Shown: positions 14,565-23,137, numbered from the stretch's first letter. The stretch: DNA of 33,797 nt from Desulfurellaceae bacterium (GCA_023128455.1 JAGMDW010000043.1:1-33797); one strand, 5' to 3'. Notes: generated by a model from the letters alone, not told the origin. Translations and numbers: made by a program.

Positions 14565-15571
14565 TGTTGAGTAAATTGGTACAGGGAGAAAGTGTGAAAA
14601 AGGAGGAAATAAAATCGTTTTTGAAAGATTATCTTGGGGAGAGGAAAACAGAGGCAGAAATGGCCTCTTTCCTTACAGCTTTGCGAATGCGAGGGGAGAC
14701 GGCAGAAGAGATTGCAGCTGTGGTAGAGATAATGGACGAGGTGGCTATACATCTAAATTTAGACGATGAAATAAGAGAGAATGCCATAGATACCTGCGGT
14801 ACGGGTGGTGATGAGAAAGGCACATTTAATATTTCTACAGCCTGCGCTTTTATAGTAGCGGGGGCTGGTGTTTATGTGGCAAAACACGGCAATAGGGCAG
14901 TATCCAGCAGATGTGGCAGTGCAGATCTACTCAATGCTTTAGGCATAAACATAAACCTGGAAAAGAAAAAAGCAGAGAAGATATTAAAACAGGCAGGCAT
15001 TGTCTTTCTATTTGCCCCTTTGTTTCATCCTGCTATGAAAAAGATTGCTCAAGTAAGAAAAGCGTTGGGATTTCGCACCTTATTCAATATTATCGGACCT
15101 TTGCTCAATCCTGCAGGTGTAAAAAGACAGCTTATCGGCGTACCTTCTCAAGCAATGATGGATACTCTATCAGCTGTAATCAAACTCCTGGGGAATAGAA
15201 GAATAATGTTAGTAAATAGTATGGATGGCTTAGATGAGGTGAGTGTATGTGCAGATACGCATATTGCTGATGTAAACGGTATGTTTATAAAGAAGTATAC
15301 AATCTCTCCTGAGGATTTTGGTATAAAGAGATATAGATTAGGTGTTTTAAAAGGTGGAGATGTGGCTGAAAATACTTGTATTATGATGGATGTTTTAAAT
15401 AATAAAGGCAGTGCATATAGAGATGCAGCTTTAGTGAATGCAAGTGTTGCTCTCCTAACGGCGGACAGAGTAAAAAATCTAAAGGAAGGATACAAAATGG
15501 CAGAGTTATCCCTTGCAAGTGGCAAAGCAAAGCAAAAGTTTGAATTATTGAGGAAATTGAGCAATGACTAA
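14564..15571 (+). CDS. trpD: Anthranilate phosphoribosyltransferase TrpD
   Basis: Transfers phosphoribose from PRPP to anthranilate. 335 residues with the PRPP-binding DTCGTGGDEKGTFNISTA, AKHGNRAVSSRCGSADLLNALG, FLFAPLFHPAMKKIAQVRK-type anthranilate segment, LGFRTLFNIIGPLLNPA and the metal-contacting DGLDEVS. These are in the standard order and at standard length. The start overlaps the trpG stop (TAATG), showing tight coupling, and its end overlaps trpF by 8 nt. In most operons trpC would come next; here trpF follows directly. Confidence 0.96.
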   Translation: MLSKLVQGESVKKEEIKSFLKDYLGERKTEAEMASFLTALRMRGETAEEIAAVVEIMDEVAIHLNLDDEIRENAIDTCGTGGDEKGTFNISTACAFIVAGAGVYVAKHGNRAVSSRCGSADLLNALGININLEKKKAEKILKQAGIVFLFAPLFHPAMKKIAQVRKALGFRTLFNIIGPLLNPAGVKRQLIGVPSQAMMDTLSAVIKLLGNRRIMLVNSMDGLDEVSVCADTHIADVNGMFIKKYTISPEDFGIKRYRLGVLKGGDVAENTCIMMDVLNNKGSAYRDAALVNASVALLTADRVKNLKEGYKMAELSLASGKAKQKFELLRKLSND

Positions 15572-16181
15572 AGTAAAAGTATGCGGTATTACAAATATAG
15601 AAGATGCAATGCTGTGTGTTTCTTTGGGAGCGGATGCATTGGGTTTTATCTTTTATGAAAAGAGCCCGCGTTGTGTAGATATTTATAAGGCTAAGGAAAT
15701 CTGCTCCAGGTTGCCCCCCTTTATTACCAAAGTAGGGGTATTTGTAAATGAAGATAAGAAAAGATTAAGAGATATTTTTTATTTTTCAGGATTGAATGTC
15801 GTTCAGCTGCATGGTGGAGAATCTGTGAATTATGTGTATAATTTAAAAGTATTACTGCCTGGTGTGCATATAATAAAATTTGCAAGAAATATGAATGAAG
15901 CAGAAATGTTTGCTCCTGTTGTAGATTCGTTTATTGTAGATAGCGGTGGAGGCACGGGGAAGGTTTGTGATTGGGAATTTGCCAAAAACTTGAGAGAAAC
16001 AATTTCTCTTCCTCTTATTTTAGCTGGCGGATTGGATGGAAGGAATGTAAAGGAAGCTATAAAAATGGTTCATCCTTATGCGCTGGATGCATGCAGCAAA
16101 TTGGAGAAGGAAAAGGGCAAGAAAGACAATGGAAAATTGGAAGAGTTTATTAAGGAGGTAAGAAATAGTGAAATTGCCTGA
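15564..16181 (+). CDS. trpF: Phosphoribosylanthranilate isomerase TrpF
   Basis: Catalyses the Amadori rearrangement of phosphoribosylanthranilate to CdRP. The 205-residue (beta/alpha)8 barrel begins VKVCGITNIEDAMLCVSLGADALGF with the catalytic Cys at residue 7. Other landmarks are FIFYEKSPRCVD, VGVFVNEDKK, VVQLHGGES, FIVDSGGGTGKVCDW with the general-acid Asp, and LILAGGLDGRNVKEAI for phosphate binding. It is a stand-alone enzyme, not fused to TrpC. It overlaps trpD upstream and trpB downstream (14 nt). Confidence 0.95.
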   Translation: MTKVKVCGITNIEDAMLCVSLGADALGFIFYEKSPRCVDIYKAKEICSRLPPFITKVGVFVNEDKKRLRDIFYFSGLNVVQLHGGESVNYVYNLKVLLPGVHIIKFARNMNEAEMFAPVVDSFIVDSGGGTGKVCDWEFAKNLRETISLPLILAGGLDGRNVKEAIKMVHPYALDACSKLEKEKGKKDNGKLEEFIKEVRNSEIA

Positions 16182-17355
16182 TGAGCAGGGATATTTTGGT
16201 CCATATGGAGGACAATTTATACCAGAGACGCTTGTTTCCGTATTGGATGAGTTAAAACAGAAATATTTTAACATTGTTAAGAGAGATGATTTTCGAAAAA
16301 AACTCAATCACTATTTAAAAACATATTGCGGAAGACCTACACCTCTATATTTAGCGGAGAACATGAGTAGAGATTTGGGGTTTAAGGTCTATTTGAAGAG
16401 AGAAGATTTAAATCATACCGGTGCTCATAAGATGAACAACACATTAGGGCAGGTACTTCTGGCAAAATTCATGGATAAGAAGAGGGTTATTGCAGAAACA
16501 GGTGCGGGGCAGCACGGAGTGGCTACGGCAACAGCCTGTGCACTACTCAATATTCCATGCAAGGTATACATGGGAAAGATAGATTGTGTTAGACAAGAGT
16601 TGAATGTGTTCAGGATGAAACTGTTGGGAGCAAAGTTGGAAGTTGTAGAAAGTGGTTCGCAAACCTTAAAAGATGCAATAAACGAAACGATAAGGGATTG
16701 GGTAACGAATGCCAATGATACATACTATTGCTTAGGTTCGTGTGTAGGGCCGGATCCTTATCCTACAATGGTGAGAAATTTTCAAATTATAATCGGCAAG
16801 GAGACAAAAGAGGAAATATTAAAAGTAGAAGGTAGATTACCCGATGTGTGCGTAGCATGTGTAGGAGGAGGCAGTAACGCCATTGGACTATTTTACCCAT
16901 TTTTAGACGATAAAGTAAAATTTGTTGGAGTAGAAGCAGGAGGAAGGGGAGAAAAATTGGGTGAAAATGCCGCTACCATCTCCTTAGGTCAAGCAGGTAT
17001 ATTGCATGGAGCAAAGACATATATTCTTCAAGACAAATACGGTCAGATTATTCCTACCCATTCTGTGAGTGCAGGTTTGGATTATCCAGGAGTAGGGCCG
17101 GAGCATGTGTTTTTGAAAGAATCAGGTCGTGCTCGATATGAAGCTGCTACAGATACAGAAGCGTTGGAGGCATTTGAATATTTGAGTAAAATGGAAGGTA
17201 TAATTCCCGCTCTGGAGAGTTCCCATGCCATTGCCTATGTAAGAAAATTAAAGGGAAAGTTGGATAAGAATAAAATTGTGATAATAAATCTTTCTGGTAG
17301 AGGGGATAAAGATATGGGGATAGTGCGTGATTTGTTCGAGGCTAAAAATGGATAG
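16168..17355 (+). CDS. trpB: Tryptophan synthase beta subunit TrpB (TrpB1 type)
   Basis: Condenses indole with serine using PLP. 395 residues: GYFGPYGGQFIPETL at the N-terminus, LKREDLNHTGAHKMNN with the PLP Lys88, AETGAGQHGVATATACAL, GSCVGPDPYPTMVRNFQ, VACVGGGSNAIGLFYPF (phosphate loop), GLDYPGVGPEH and a C-terminal LSGRGDKD. GAHKMNN and the length identify the canonical TrpB1 class that works with TrpA, not the stand-alone TrpB2. The GTG start at 16168 is fixed by AAGGAGGT 8 nt upstream and lies inside the end of trpF. It overlaps trpA by 8 nt. Confidence 0.96.
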   Translation: MKLPDEQGYFGPYGGQFIPETLVSVLDELKQKYFNIVKRDDFRKKLNHYLKTYCGRPTPLYLAENMSRDLGFKVYLKREDLNHTGAHKMNNTLGQVLLAKFMDKKRVIAETGAGQHGVATATACALLNIPCKVYMGKIDCVRQELNVFRMKLLGAKLEVVESGSQTLKDAINETIRDWVTNANDTYYCLGSCVGPDPYPTMVRNFQIIIGKETKEEILKVEGRLPDVCVACVGGGSNAIGLFYPFLDDKVKFVGVEAGGRGEKLGENAATISLGQAGILHGAKTYILQDKYGQIIPTHSVSAGLDYPGVGPEHVFLKESGRARYEAATDTEALEAFEYLSKMEGIIPALESSHAIAYVRKLKGKLDKNKIVIINLSGRGDKDMGIVRDLFEAKNG

Positions 17356-18124
17356 GATAAGAAAAAGAATTGAAGGGGCGAACAAAAATAACAGCGGCGC
17401 ACTCATCATATATGTAACTTGTGGTTTTCCTTATAAAGACAGCACAATTGATATTGTACGGGGTTTAGCGGAAGGGGGTGCGGATGTTGTAGAATTAGGA
17501 CTACCATTTTCTGATCCCATAGCCGATGGAAGGATAATTCAAGCGGCATCTCAAAGAGCATTGCAACAGAAGGTAAATACGGATGATTGTTTTTCAACGG
17601 TTAAGAAGATAAGAGAAAACAAAATAGATATACCTATTCTGTTTATGGGTTATTACAATACGATTTTTACCTATGGAGAGAAAAGATTTGTAGAAAGGGC
17701 AAAACAGGTAGGATTGGATGGGTTTATTGTACCTGATCTTCCATTGGAAGAATCAAAGGGGATGCTCGATTTATTAAAGAAATTTTCTTTAAGTATGCCG
17801 TTTTTAGTAACACCTACTACCACCGAAGATAGGATAAAAAAGATTGTCTCTTTATCCTCTGGTTTTGTTTATCTTGTGCCGCGCCTGGGAATAACAGGCG
17901 AAAAGACAAAGGATTTATCTGCGGCTCGTTCCCTGGTTCAAAAGGTAAGAAAATATACCTCTTTGCCCATTTGCATAGGATTTGGGATAGAGAATAAAAA
18001 AGATGTAAATCAGATATTTTCTTTTTGTGAAGGGGCAATCATCGGCAGTAAATTCATACAATTTATAGAAAAAAACCCCTCTCCTGAAAATGCTCGTTTA
18101 TTTGTAGAAAAATTATTATCTTAA
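17348..18124 (+). CDS. trpA: Tryptophan synthase alpha subunit TrpA
   Basis: Releases indole from indole-3-glycerol phosphate. 258 residues: ALIIYVTCGFPYKDS, GGADVVELGLPFSDPIADGRIIQ with the catalytic Glu, PILFMGYYNTIFTYG, DGFIVPDLPLEES with the catalytic Asp, VTPTTTEDRIKKI, GFVYLVPRLGITGEK, and PICIGFGIENKKDV for phosphate binding. The family usually has YLVSRxGVTG; here it is YLVPRLGITG. The ATG at 17348 has GAGG upstream and overlaps the trpB end; a longer frame to 17327 lacks a ribosome site. It is the last gene before a strong terminator. Confidence 0.95.
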   Translation: MDRIRKRIEGANKNNSGALIIYVTCGFPYKDSTIDIVRGLAEGGADVVELGLPFSDPIADGRIIQAASQRALQQKVNTDDCFSTVKKIRENKIDIPILFMGYYNTIFTYGEKRFVERAKQVGLDGFIVPDLPLEESKGMLDLLKKFSLSMPFLVTPTTTEDRIKKIVSLSSGFVYLVPRLGITGEKTKDLSAARSLVQKVRKYTSLPICIGFGIENKKDVNQIFSFCEGAIIGSKFIQFIEKNPSPENARLFVEKLLS

Positions 18125-18134
18125 GCTTTGCTAA

Positions 18135-18167
18135 TTTAGCGGGGGTTAACCCCCGCTAAACCTTTTT
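18135..18167 (+). terminator. Intrinsic terminator of the trp operon
   Basis: A perfect 11-bp stem, TTTAGCGGGGG (18135-18145) and CCCCCGCTAAA (18150-18160), with loop TTAA and then CCTTTTT. The T run reaches into the groEL stop codon on the other strand. The stem would also fold in the convergent groEL transcript, but no T run follows it there. Confidence 0.92.
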
Positions 18168-19806
18168 AATACATTCCTGGCATTCCGCCGCCTGAAGGCA
18201 TGCCTTCAGGCATAGACGGTTTTTCTTCTGGAATTTCTGCGATTGTTGTTTCTGTCATAAGCAGTAGTCCTGCTACAGAAGCTGCATTCTGTAAGGCTAT
18301 TCTTTCTACCTTTGCAGGATCGGTAATGCCGGTTTTGAGCATATCTGCATACTCACCCTTTCCGGCATCAAAACCCATATTCTCAACAGTTGATTCTCTC
18401 ACCTTATTGATAATAACAGAGCCTTCATATCCGGCATTATCTGCGATTACTCTGATAGGTTCTTCCAATACCTTCCTAATGATGTTTATTCCCGTTTTCT
18501 GATCTTCGTTCTCTGCTTCTAAATCTTCCAGTGCTTTTTGGCACCTCAAAAGAGCAACTCCTCCGCCAGGGAGAATTCCTTCTTCCACTGCGGCTTTGGT
18601 AGCACTCAATGCACCTTCTACTCTCTGTTTCTTCTCCTTCATCGCCGATTCTGTAGCTGCACCTACTTTTATCACACCTACGCCCCCGGCCAATTTCGCC
18701 TTTCTCTCTTTTAGTTTCTCCTTGTCATATTCGCTGGTTGACTGCTCAAGTTGTGCATCTATTTGTTCTATACGTTCCTGTATATCTTCTTTTTTACCTT
18801 TACCATTAACGATGGTTGTATTTTCTTTATCTACTATTATTTTATCTGCTGCGCCTAAAAAAGAGAGGTCAGCAGCATCTAATTTTGTGCCTGTTTCTTC
18901 AGATATTACTATCCCACCGGTTAAAGTAGCAAGATCTCTCAACATCTCTTTTCTTCTATCGCCGAATCCTGGTGATTTCACAGCGCAACAATTTACCGTT
19001 CCTCTAAGCTTATTTACAACAAGCGTAGCCAATGCTTCGCCTTCTACCTCTTCGGCTATAATCAAGAATGGTTTTCCCGTTTTTGCTATCTTTTCCACTA
19101 ATGGTAAAAATTCTGCCATACTACTGATCTTCTTATCTGTAATAACAATGTATGGATTTTCCAATTCAGATATCATTTTTCCTGCATCAGTTACAAAATA
19201 GGGAGAGACATAACCTCTATCAAACTTCATTCCCTCTACAACCTCTAATGTTGTTTCTATGCCTTTTGCCTCTTCGACGGTAATTACACCATCTCTTCCT
19301 ACTTTTTCCATTGCATCTGCAATGATATCTCCTATTTCTTTCTCGTTGTTAGCAGCAATAGTAGCTACTTCCGATATTTGTCTCTTTTCCGTTATCGGTG
19401 TGGACTGTCTTTTGATTTCTTCCACCACTTTTTTTACTGTTTTGTCTATGCCTCTTTTTACCTCTATTGCATTTGCTCCGGCAGTAATGCTTCTTAAGCC
19501 TTCTCTAAAGATAGCACGGGCAATAACAGTTGCCGTTGTTGTTCCATCACCAGCTGCATCTGATGTTTTAGCAGCCACTTCCCGCACCAGTTGCGCACCC
19601 ATGTTTTCATAGGGATCTTTTAGTTCAACTTCCCTTGCTACGGATACGCCGTCTTTGGTAACGGCAGGAGCTCCATATTTTCTTTCTAAAATGACATTTC
19701 TTCCTCTGGGACCTAAAGTTACCGCTACTGCGTCGGTTAACTGATTTATCCCTTTTAATATTTTATCTCTTGACTCATCTCCAAACAATAACTGTTTACC
19801 TGGCAT
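18166..19806 (-). CDS. groL: Chaperonin GroEL (Hsp60)
   Basis: The ATP-dependent folding chamber, a double ring of 14 subunits working with GroES. 546 residues with all family features: KQLLFGDESRDKILKGINQL, AVTLGPRGRNVILERKYGAPAVTKDGV, KTSDAAGDGTTTATVIA (catalytic Asp and ATP loop), the apical domain with VTDAGKMISELENPYIVI, AVKSPGFGDRRKEML, GVGVIKVGAATE, and VEEGILPGGGVALLR. The C-terminus is Gly-Met rich (GMPSGGGMPGMY), as in most bacterial GroELs. GGAGG precedes the ATG. It follows groES after a 14-nt gap and is controlled by the CIRCE element upstream of groES. Confidence 0.98.
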   Translation of the reverse strand: MPGKQLLFGDESRDKILKGINQLTDAVAVTLGPRGRNVILERKYGAPAVTKDGVSVAREVELKDPYENMGAQLVREVAAKTSDAAGDGTTTATVIARAIFREGLRSITAGANAIEVKRGIDKTVKKVVEEIKRQSTPITEKRQISEVATIAANNEKEIGDIIADAMEKVGRDGVITVEEAKGIETTLEVVEGMKFDRGYVSPYFVTDAGKMISELENPYIVITDKKISSMAEFLPLVEKIAKTGKPFLIIAEEVEGEALATLVVNKLRGTVNCCAVKSPGFGDRRKEMLRDLATLTGGIVISEETGTKLDAADLSFLGAADKIIVDKENTTIVNGKGKKEDIQERIEQIDAQLEQSTSEYDKEKLKERKAKLAGGVGVIKVGAATESAMKEKKQRVEGALSATKAAVEEGILPGGGVALLRCQKALEDLEAENEDQKTGINIIRKVLEEPIRVIADNAGYEGSVIINKVRESTVENMGFDAGKGEYADMLKTGITDPAKVERIALQNAASVAGLLLMTETTIAEIPEEKPSMPEGMPSGGGMPGMY

Positions 19807-19820
19807 ACATTCCTCCTTTG

Positions 19821-20084
19821 TTAATCCTCAAAAATTCCTAAGATATCTTCTTCCTTTAAGATGATGTAATCTTCGTCTCCTATTTTTACCTCTGTGCCGC
19901 TGTACTTTGCGAATAGCACCTTGTCATTTTTCTTGATATTTTCTACTTCGTTGCCCACCTCTATGATTTCTGCTTTTTGTGGCTTCTCTTTGACCGTATC
20001 AGGAATAATAATTCCTGATTCTGTTTTCTCCTCGCTTTCCAAGAGTTTCGCCAACAGATGATCAGCCAATGGTTTAAATCCCAT
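19821..20084 (-). CDS. groS: Co-chaperonin GroES (Hsp10)
   Basis: Forms the seven-subunit lid of the GroEL cage. 87 residues. The mobile loop that contacts GroEL is EEKTESGIIIPDTVKEKPQ, with the Ile-Ile-Ile hydrophobic tripeptide; GDEDYIILKEEDILGI closes the beta-barrel. The N-terminus PLADHLLAKLLE differs from the usual PLxDRVLVKRLE: His replaces the near-invariant Arg and Leu the second Arg. AAGGAGG precedes the ATG. First gene of the groESL operon. Confidence 0.97.
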   Translation of the reverse strand: MGFKPLADHLLAKLLESEEKTESGIIIPDTVKEKPQKAEIIEVGNEVENIKKNDKVLFAKYSGTEVKIGDEDYIILKEEDILGIFED

Positions 20085-20106
20085 AAATCCTCCTTAAATA
20101 AATAAA

Positions 20107-20161
20107 TTAGCACTCAACCATGCCGAGTGCTAACAGTATTAAATTTTTTATCAAATTGCAA
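20107..20161 (-). promoter_or_regulatory. CIRCE operator (HrcA site) and groES promoter region
   Basis: A perfect CIRCE element: TTAGCACTC (20107-20115), 9-nt spacer, GAGTGCTAA (20125-20133). This is the binding site of the heat-shock repressor HrcA. On the minus strand TTGCAA (20156-20161) and TAATAC (20136-20141) lie just upstream of it; their spacing (14 nt) is short, so the exact promoter is uncertain, but transcription would start inside CIRCE. Confidence 0.93.
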
Positions 20162-20238
20162 ATCACAATACCATAGATTTAAGCCTGTTATGATGATTTA
20201 TTTAAAGATAACGCGAAATAATGATTGTTTTCTCAAGA

Positions 20239-20991
20239 TTACTCTGCAATGCAACCTTTATGTATATCTTTTCTGATTATCTCCTTTAATTCTAAGGCAT
20301 TTTTTATGGCATAACCAAAGGCATCATTGTTAAAATAGACAAATACATTACGGTTGGACCTAAATTGAGAGAGAATATATTCTGCGTCCTGCTGTAATTT
20401 TTTTCTATTGTAATACCCTGCATAGGGAGGAGAACCATGTCTTCTTATGTAAATGAACGGATAGTCATCTGTAACTTCTACTAAATTAGGCCAATCTGAT
20501 TGGCAGAGCGCCATATTTTGTTGTTTTATCATCTCGTGTGCTTCTCGGCAGAACCAGGACGGATGTCTAAATTCAAAAGTGTGATGATAATCGGTATAGG
20601 GATAAAGAGCATCTAAGAAATCTTTTAATCTATTTAGATTGCATTTAAAATTAGGAGGCAGCTGCCATAGGATCATTCCCAATTTTTCTTTTAGTAGAGA
20701 AGCTTTTTCAAAGAAGCGTTTAACAGGCTCGGTGCAGTCCTTCAGTCTTTTTATGTGGGTTATAAAACGACTGCCCTTTATGGTAAATAAAAAATCCTTT
20801 GGTGTTCGTTCATACCAACTCAAAAAAGCCTTTTCTTGAGGAAGGCGATAAAAGGTAACATTTAATTCTACTGTATCGAAAAATTGGCTGTAATATTCTA
20901 ATTGTTTTCGTTGGGGTAGTTTTAGAGGATAAAAGACTCCTTGCCAATGTTTATAATAGTAACCACTGGTACCAATCCATATTTCAGCCAT
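20239..20991 (-). CDS. DUF72 (YecE-like) TIM-barrel protein
   Basis: 250 residues beginning AEIWIGTSGYYYKHWQGVFYP, then FFDTVELNVTFYRLPQEKAFLSWYERTP and FLFTIKGSRFITHIKRLKD, LGMILWQLPPNFKCN, TFEFRHPSWF, YIRRHGSPPYAGYYNRK and FVYFNNDAFGYAIKNALEL. These are the hallmark segments of the DUF72 family (Pfam PF01904), a conserved barrel fold whose biochemical role is not established. AGAAGG lies before the ATG. It begins 9 nt after the stop of the anchored protein gene upstream, so the two are probably one operon. Confidence 0.9.
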   Translation of the reverse strand: MAEIWIGTSGYYYKHWQGVFYPLKLPQRKQLEYYSQFFDTVELNVTFYRLPQEKAFLSWYERTPKDFLFTIKGSRFITHIKRLKDCTEPVKRFFEKASLLKEKLGMILWQLPPNFKCNLNRLKDFLDALYPYTDYHHTFEFRHPSWFCREAHEMIKQQNMALCQSDWPNLVEVTDDYPFIYIRRHGSPPYAGYYNRKKLQQDAEYILSQFRSNRNVFVYFNNDAFGYAIKNALELKEIIRKDIHKGCIAE

Positions 20992-21000
20992 TCACCTTCT

Positions 21001-21924
21001 TTAAGTTTCAATGCTAAAATTTAGGTTACTAAAAAGCTTGTTGGTATTTTTGTTCATAATGCATTGGATAATTTCCTGTATTTTAACGGGAGTTTTGGGA
21101 GAGATCTTAACAGATATTTTCCTCGGTTTTTTTATAAATTTCCTGATATCTTTTAAAAAATCTTTTTGCGCTGTTGTTTTTGCTGATGCGATTTGCATAT
21201 CAAGCATTTTACAGGTATTTTCTTTGATTTTTTTCTCACTTATTCCTCTGTCTGTGGCTTCCTTTTTCATCAATCTGTCTATGAGTCCCTCATTTTTAAA
21301 GTAGAATTCAGCGTAAGAAATGGCTGTATCTGAAATATCTTGCAAAGCAACACGAAAATCATCAGGTGACAGCTTGTCAGATTTTTTGCTGACGGACTTT
21401 TGTATTTCTCTTATCTTTTTAAAATCAACATTATTAAGTTTGATAATCAAACCTGCTTTAAAAGCATTTTCTATAGTAGTAACATAATCTATGTTTTGAG
21501 TTCTTGCTGTCTCATTACTGTTAAACTTCATTCTAAAATTTATCTTTAGAGAACCATAACCCAATTTTTTTAGTTTTTCTTCTATCTTTGTAAATTCTTC
21601 ACTACCAGGAGAAGAAATGTGCCTGATTTCTATATCTCCGTATAAAGGAATGTCGTGCTTTGTATCCAAACTTCTCACTAAAACCTCATTTATATATATA
21701 ATTTTTTCTTCAGTGTTTATGCTCAAATTCTTAATGGAAATATATTTCGGAAAAACAGAGGCTTTCACCTTTTCATAGCTAACGATTTTTTCTAATTTAT
21801 TTTTGTGAATATAGTTATCCGTTTGTTCTTTTGCATTTGTTGTTGCCACATGATTAGCTGCAATATAAGCTATTACAAGTAGCAAGACTATTATTATAGG
21901 AATAAAAATGAGTTTTTTATTCAT
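21001..21924 (-). CDS. Membrane-anchored extracytoplasmic protein of unknown function
   Basis: 307 residues. A single N-terminal hydrophobic helix (residues about 5-25, LIFIPIIIVLLLVIAYIAAN) after three Lys/Asn residues acts as a signal anchor, leaving about 280 residues in the periplasm. The rest is Lys-rich, mixed alpha/beta, with repeated amphipathic strands (VKASVFPKYISIKNLSI) loosely like AsmA- or DUF945-type periplasmic proteins, but no diagnostic motif. I chose the ATG at 21924 because it directly precedes the anchor and lies 7 nt after a -10 box; the TTG at 21960 falls within the -35 box. It is upstream of the DUF72 gene. Function not assigned. Confidence 0.7.
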   Translation of the reverse strand: MNKKLIFIPIIIVLLLVIAYIAANHVATTNAKEQTDNYIHKNKLEKIVSYEKVKASVFPKYISIKNLSINTEEKIIYINEVLVRSLDTKHDIPLYGDIEIRHISSPGSEEFTKIEEKLKKLGYGSLKINFRMKFNSNETARTQNIDYVTTIENAFKAGLIIKLNNVDFKKIREIQKSVSKKSDKLSPDDFRVALQDISDTAISYAEFYFKNEGLIDRLMKKEATDRGISEKKIKENTCKMLDMQIASAKTTAQKDFLKDIRKFIKKPRKISVKISPKTPVKIQEIIQCIMNKNTNKLFSNLNFSIET

Positions 21925-21931
21925 GTTATTT

Positions 21932-21960
21932 AATTTAACATACTTTTCGTGTGTTTCCAA
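21932..21960 (-). promoter_or_regulatory. Promoter of the anchored protein gene, leaderless type
   Basis: On the minus strand TTGGAA (21955-21960) and TAAATT (21932-21937) are separated by 17 nt. The -10 box ends 7 nt before the ATG at 21924 and there is no Shine-Dalgarno sequence. Confidence 0.45.
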
Positions 21961-21977
21961 ATATTATTTTTGTGCGT

Positions 21978-22005
21978 TTGACAATATGCTTATTTAATAT
22001 AACAT
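21978..22005 (+). promoter_or_regulatory. Promoter of the YchF-like gene
   Basis: TTGACA (21978-21983), 16 nt, TAACAT (22000-22005). A short leader with AGAGG then precedes the ATG at 22025. The same -10 hexamer occurs at the tat promoter. Confidence 0.5.
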
Positions 22006-22024
22006 AAGTTATAAGAGGTTTTAT

Positions 22025-23074
22025 ATGAAATTAGGATTATTGGGATTCCCAGAGGTTGGAAAGAAAACCTTGCTTGAACTCTTAACGGGCAAAGAGGCCG
22101 GTCTTGTGAAAGGTATAGGCATAGCCTATGTCAGAGATGAGCGTTTCAATCAACTGGTCAAGATGTATAAACCCAAGAAGACAGTTCCGGCTACATTGGA
22201 ATTTTCGATTATTCCGGACATAGGGGAACAAAATAACACCAAAATCTTTCAGACCATGCAGGATGTGGATGTTCTATGCTATGTTGCAAGGGCATTCAAA
22301 GATAATACAGTATTTCACATAAAAGGCAGTATAGATTCTGCAAGGGATATAGAAATGGCAAACGATGAGTTGATTTTAAATGATCTCTTGTTTATAGAAA
22401 AACGCAGCAATAAGTTGAAGAAAGAATTTACGAAAAAATCTGCACAGTCCAAATTGAATGAAGAAAAATTGCTTTTGCGTTTTAAACAACATCTGGAAGG
22501 AGGAAAACCATTGCGTGCCTTGGCCCTTTCTGATGAAGAGGAAAAACTTGTAAAAAGTTGCCCGTTTTTAACCGTTAAAAACATGATCGTGGTGTTGAAT
22601 GTGGGAGAAGATGACATTGCAGATGATAAGTTATTAGAAACATTAAAAAAACACTTTGCCGATCAAAATATGGAATGGGCTCAAGTATCGGCAAAGCTTG
22701 AGAAGGAAATCTCTGCAATGGAATCTGAAGAGGAAAGACAGGATTTTCTAAAGGAGATGGGGATAGATGTTCCTGCTTTAGAGAAACTTACTATATTGTC
22801 CTACAAGGCATTGGGTTTAATTACATTTTTCACTGTAGGAAAAGATGAGGTTAGAGCATGGATGATCCCTCAAGGTTCCACAGCGCCGGAGGCTGCTCGT
22901 GCTGTTCACACAGATATGGAAAGAGGTTTTATTCGAGCGGGAGTTGTAAAATACAACGATCTTATCAAGCTGGGAAGTGAAAAGAATGTTAAGGAATCTG
23001 GTAAATATATGCTTAAAGGTAAAGATTATATCGTTGAGGATGGCGATATCTTGAATTTTCTCTTTAATGTGTAA
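22025..23074 (+). CDS. Divergent YchF/Obg-like protein with a degenerate nucleotide-binding site
   Basis: 349 residues aligning in outline with YchF (about 363 residues). The C-terminus carries the TGS-like domain (ITFFTVGKDEVRAWMIPQGSTAPEAARAVHTDMERGFIRAGVV) almost canonically, and NMIVVLNVGED matches YchF's NxxE G4 motif. However, the P-loop reads GFPEVGKKT: the Ser/Thr position (canonical GLPNVGKST) is Lys14. The G3 region, normally DIAGLVKGASKGEGLG, is replaced by IPDIGEQNNTKIF. Nucleotide hydrolysis is therefore doubtful. It could be a YchF paralogue kept for ribosome or protein binding. AGAGG precedes the ATG. It stands alone between the upstream divergent gene and the tat operon. Confidence 0.8.
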   Translation: MKLGLLGFPEVGKKTLLELLTGKEAGLVKGIGIAYVRDERFNQLVKMYKPKKTVPATLEFSIIPDIGEQNNTKIFQTMQDVDVLCYVARAFKDNTVFHIKGSIDSARDIEMANDELILNDLLFIEKRSNKLKKEFTKKSAQSKLNEEKLLLRFKQHLEGGKPLRALALSDEEEKLVKSCPFLTVKNMIVVLNVGEDDIADDKLLETLKKHFADQNMEWAQVSAKLEKEISAMESEEERQDFLKEMGIDVPALEKLTILSYKALGLITFFTVGKDEVRAWMIPQGSTAPEAARAVHTDMERGFIRAGVVKYNDLIKLGSEKNVKESGKYMLKGKDYIVEDGDILNFLFNV

Positions 23075-23085
23075 ATTGCTATAAC

Positions 23086-23114
23086 TTGACTTTTATCTAC
23101 CCTTTTAATAACAT
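23086..23114 (+). promoter_or_regulatory. Promoter of the tatA-tatC-pilD-lptF-metF unit
   Basis: TTGACT (23086-23091), exactly 17 nt, TAACAT (23109-23114), then a short leader with GGGGGAG before the GTG start of tatA. Confidence 0.55.
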
Positions 23115-23137
23115 TTGCCAATGATAAAGGGGGAGAT

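Noticed and set aside
18596..19201. 201-codon plus-strand ORF opposite groEL
   Set aside because: It is antisense to a certain gene, Ser/Thr-rich from the reverse reading of groEL codons, with no ribosome site or recognisable family.
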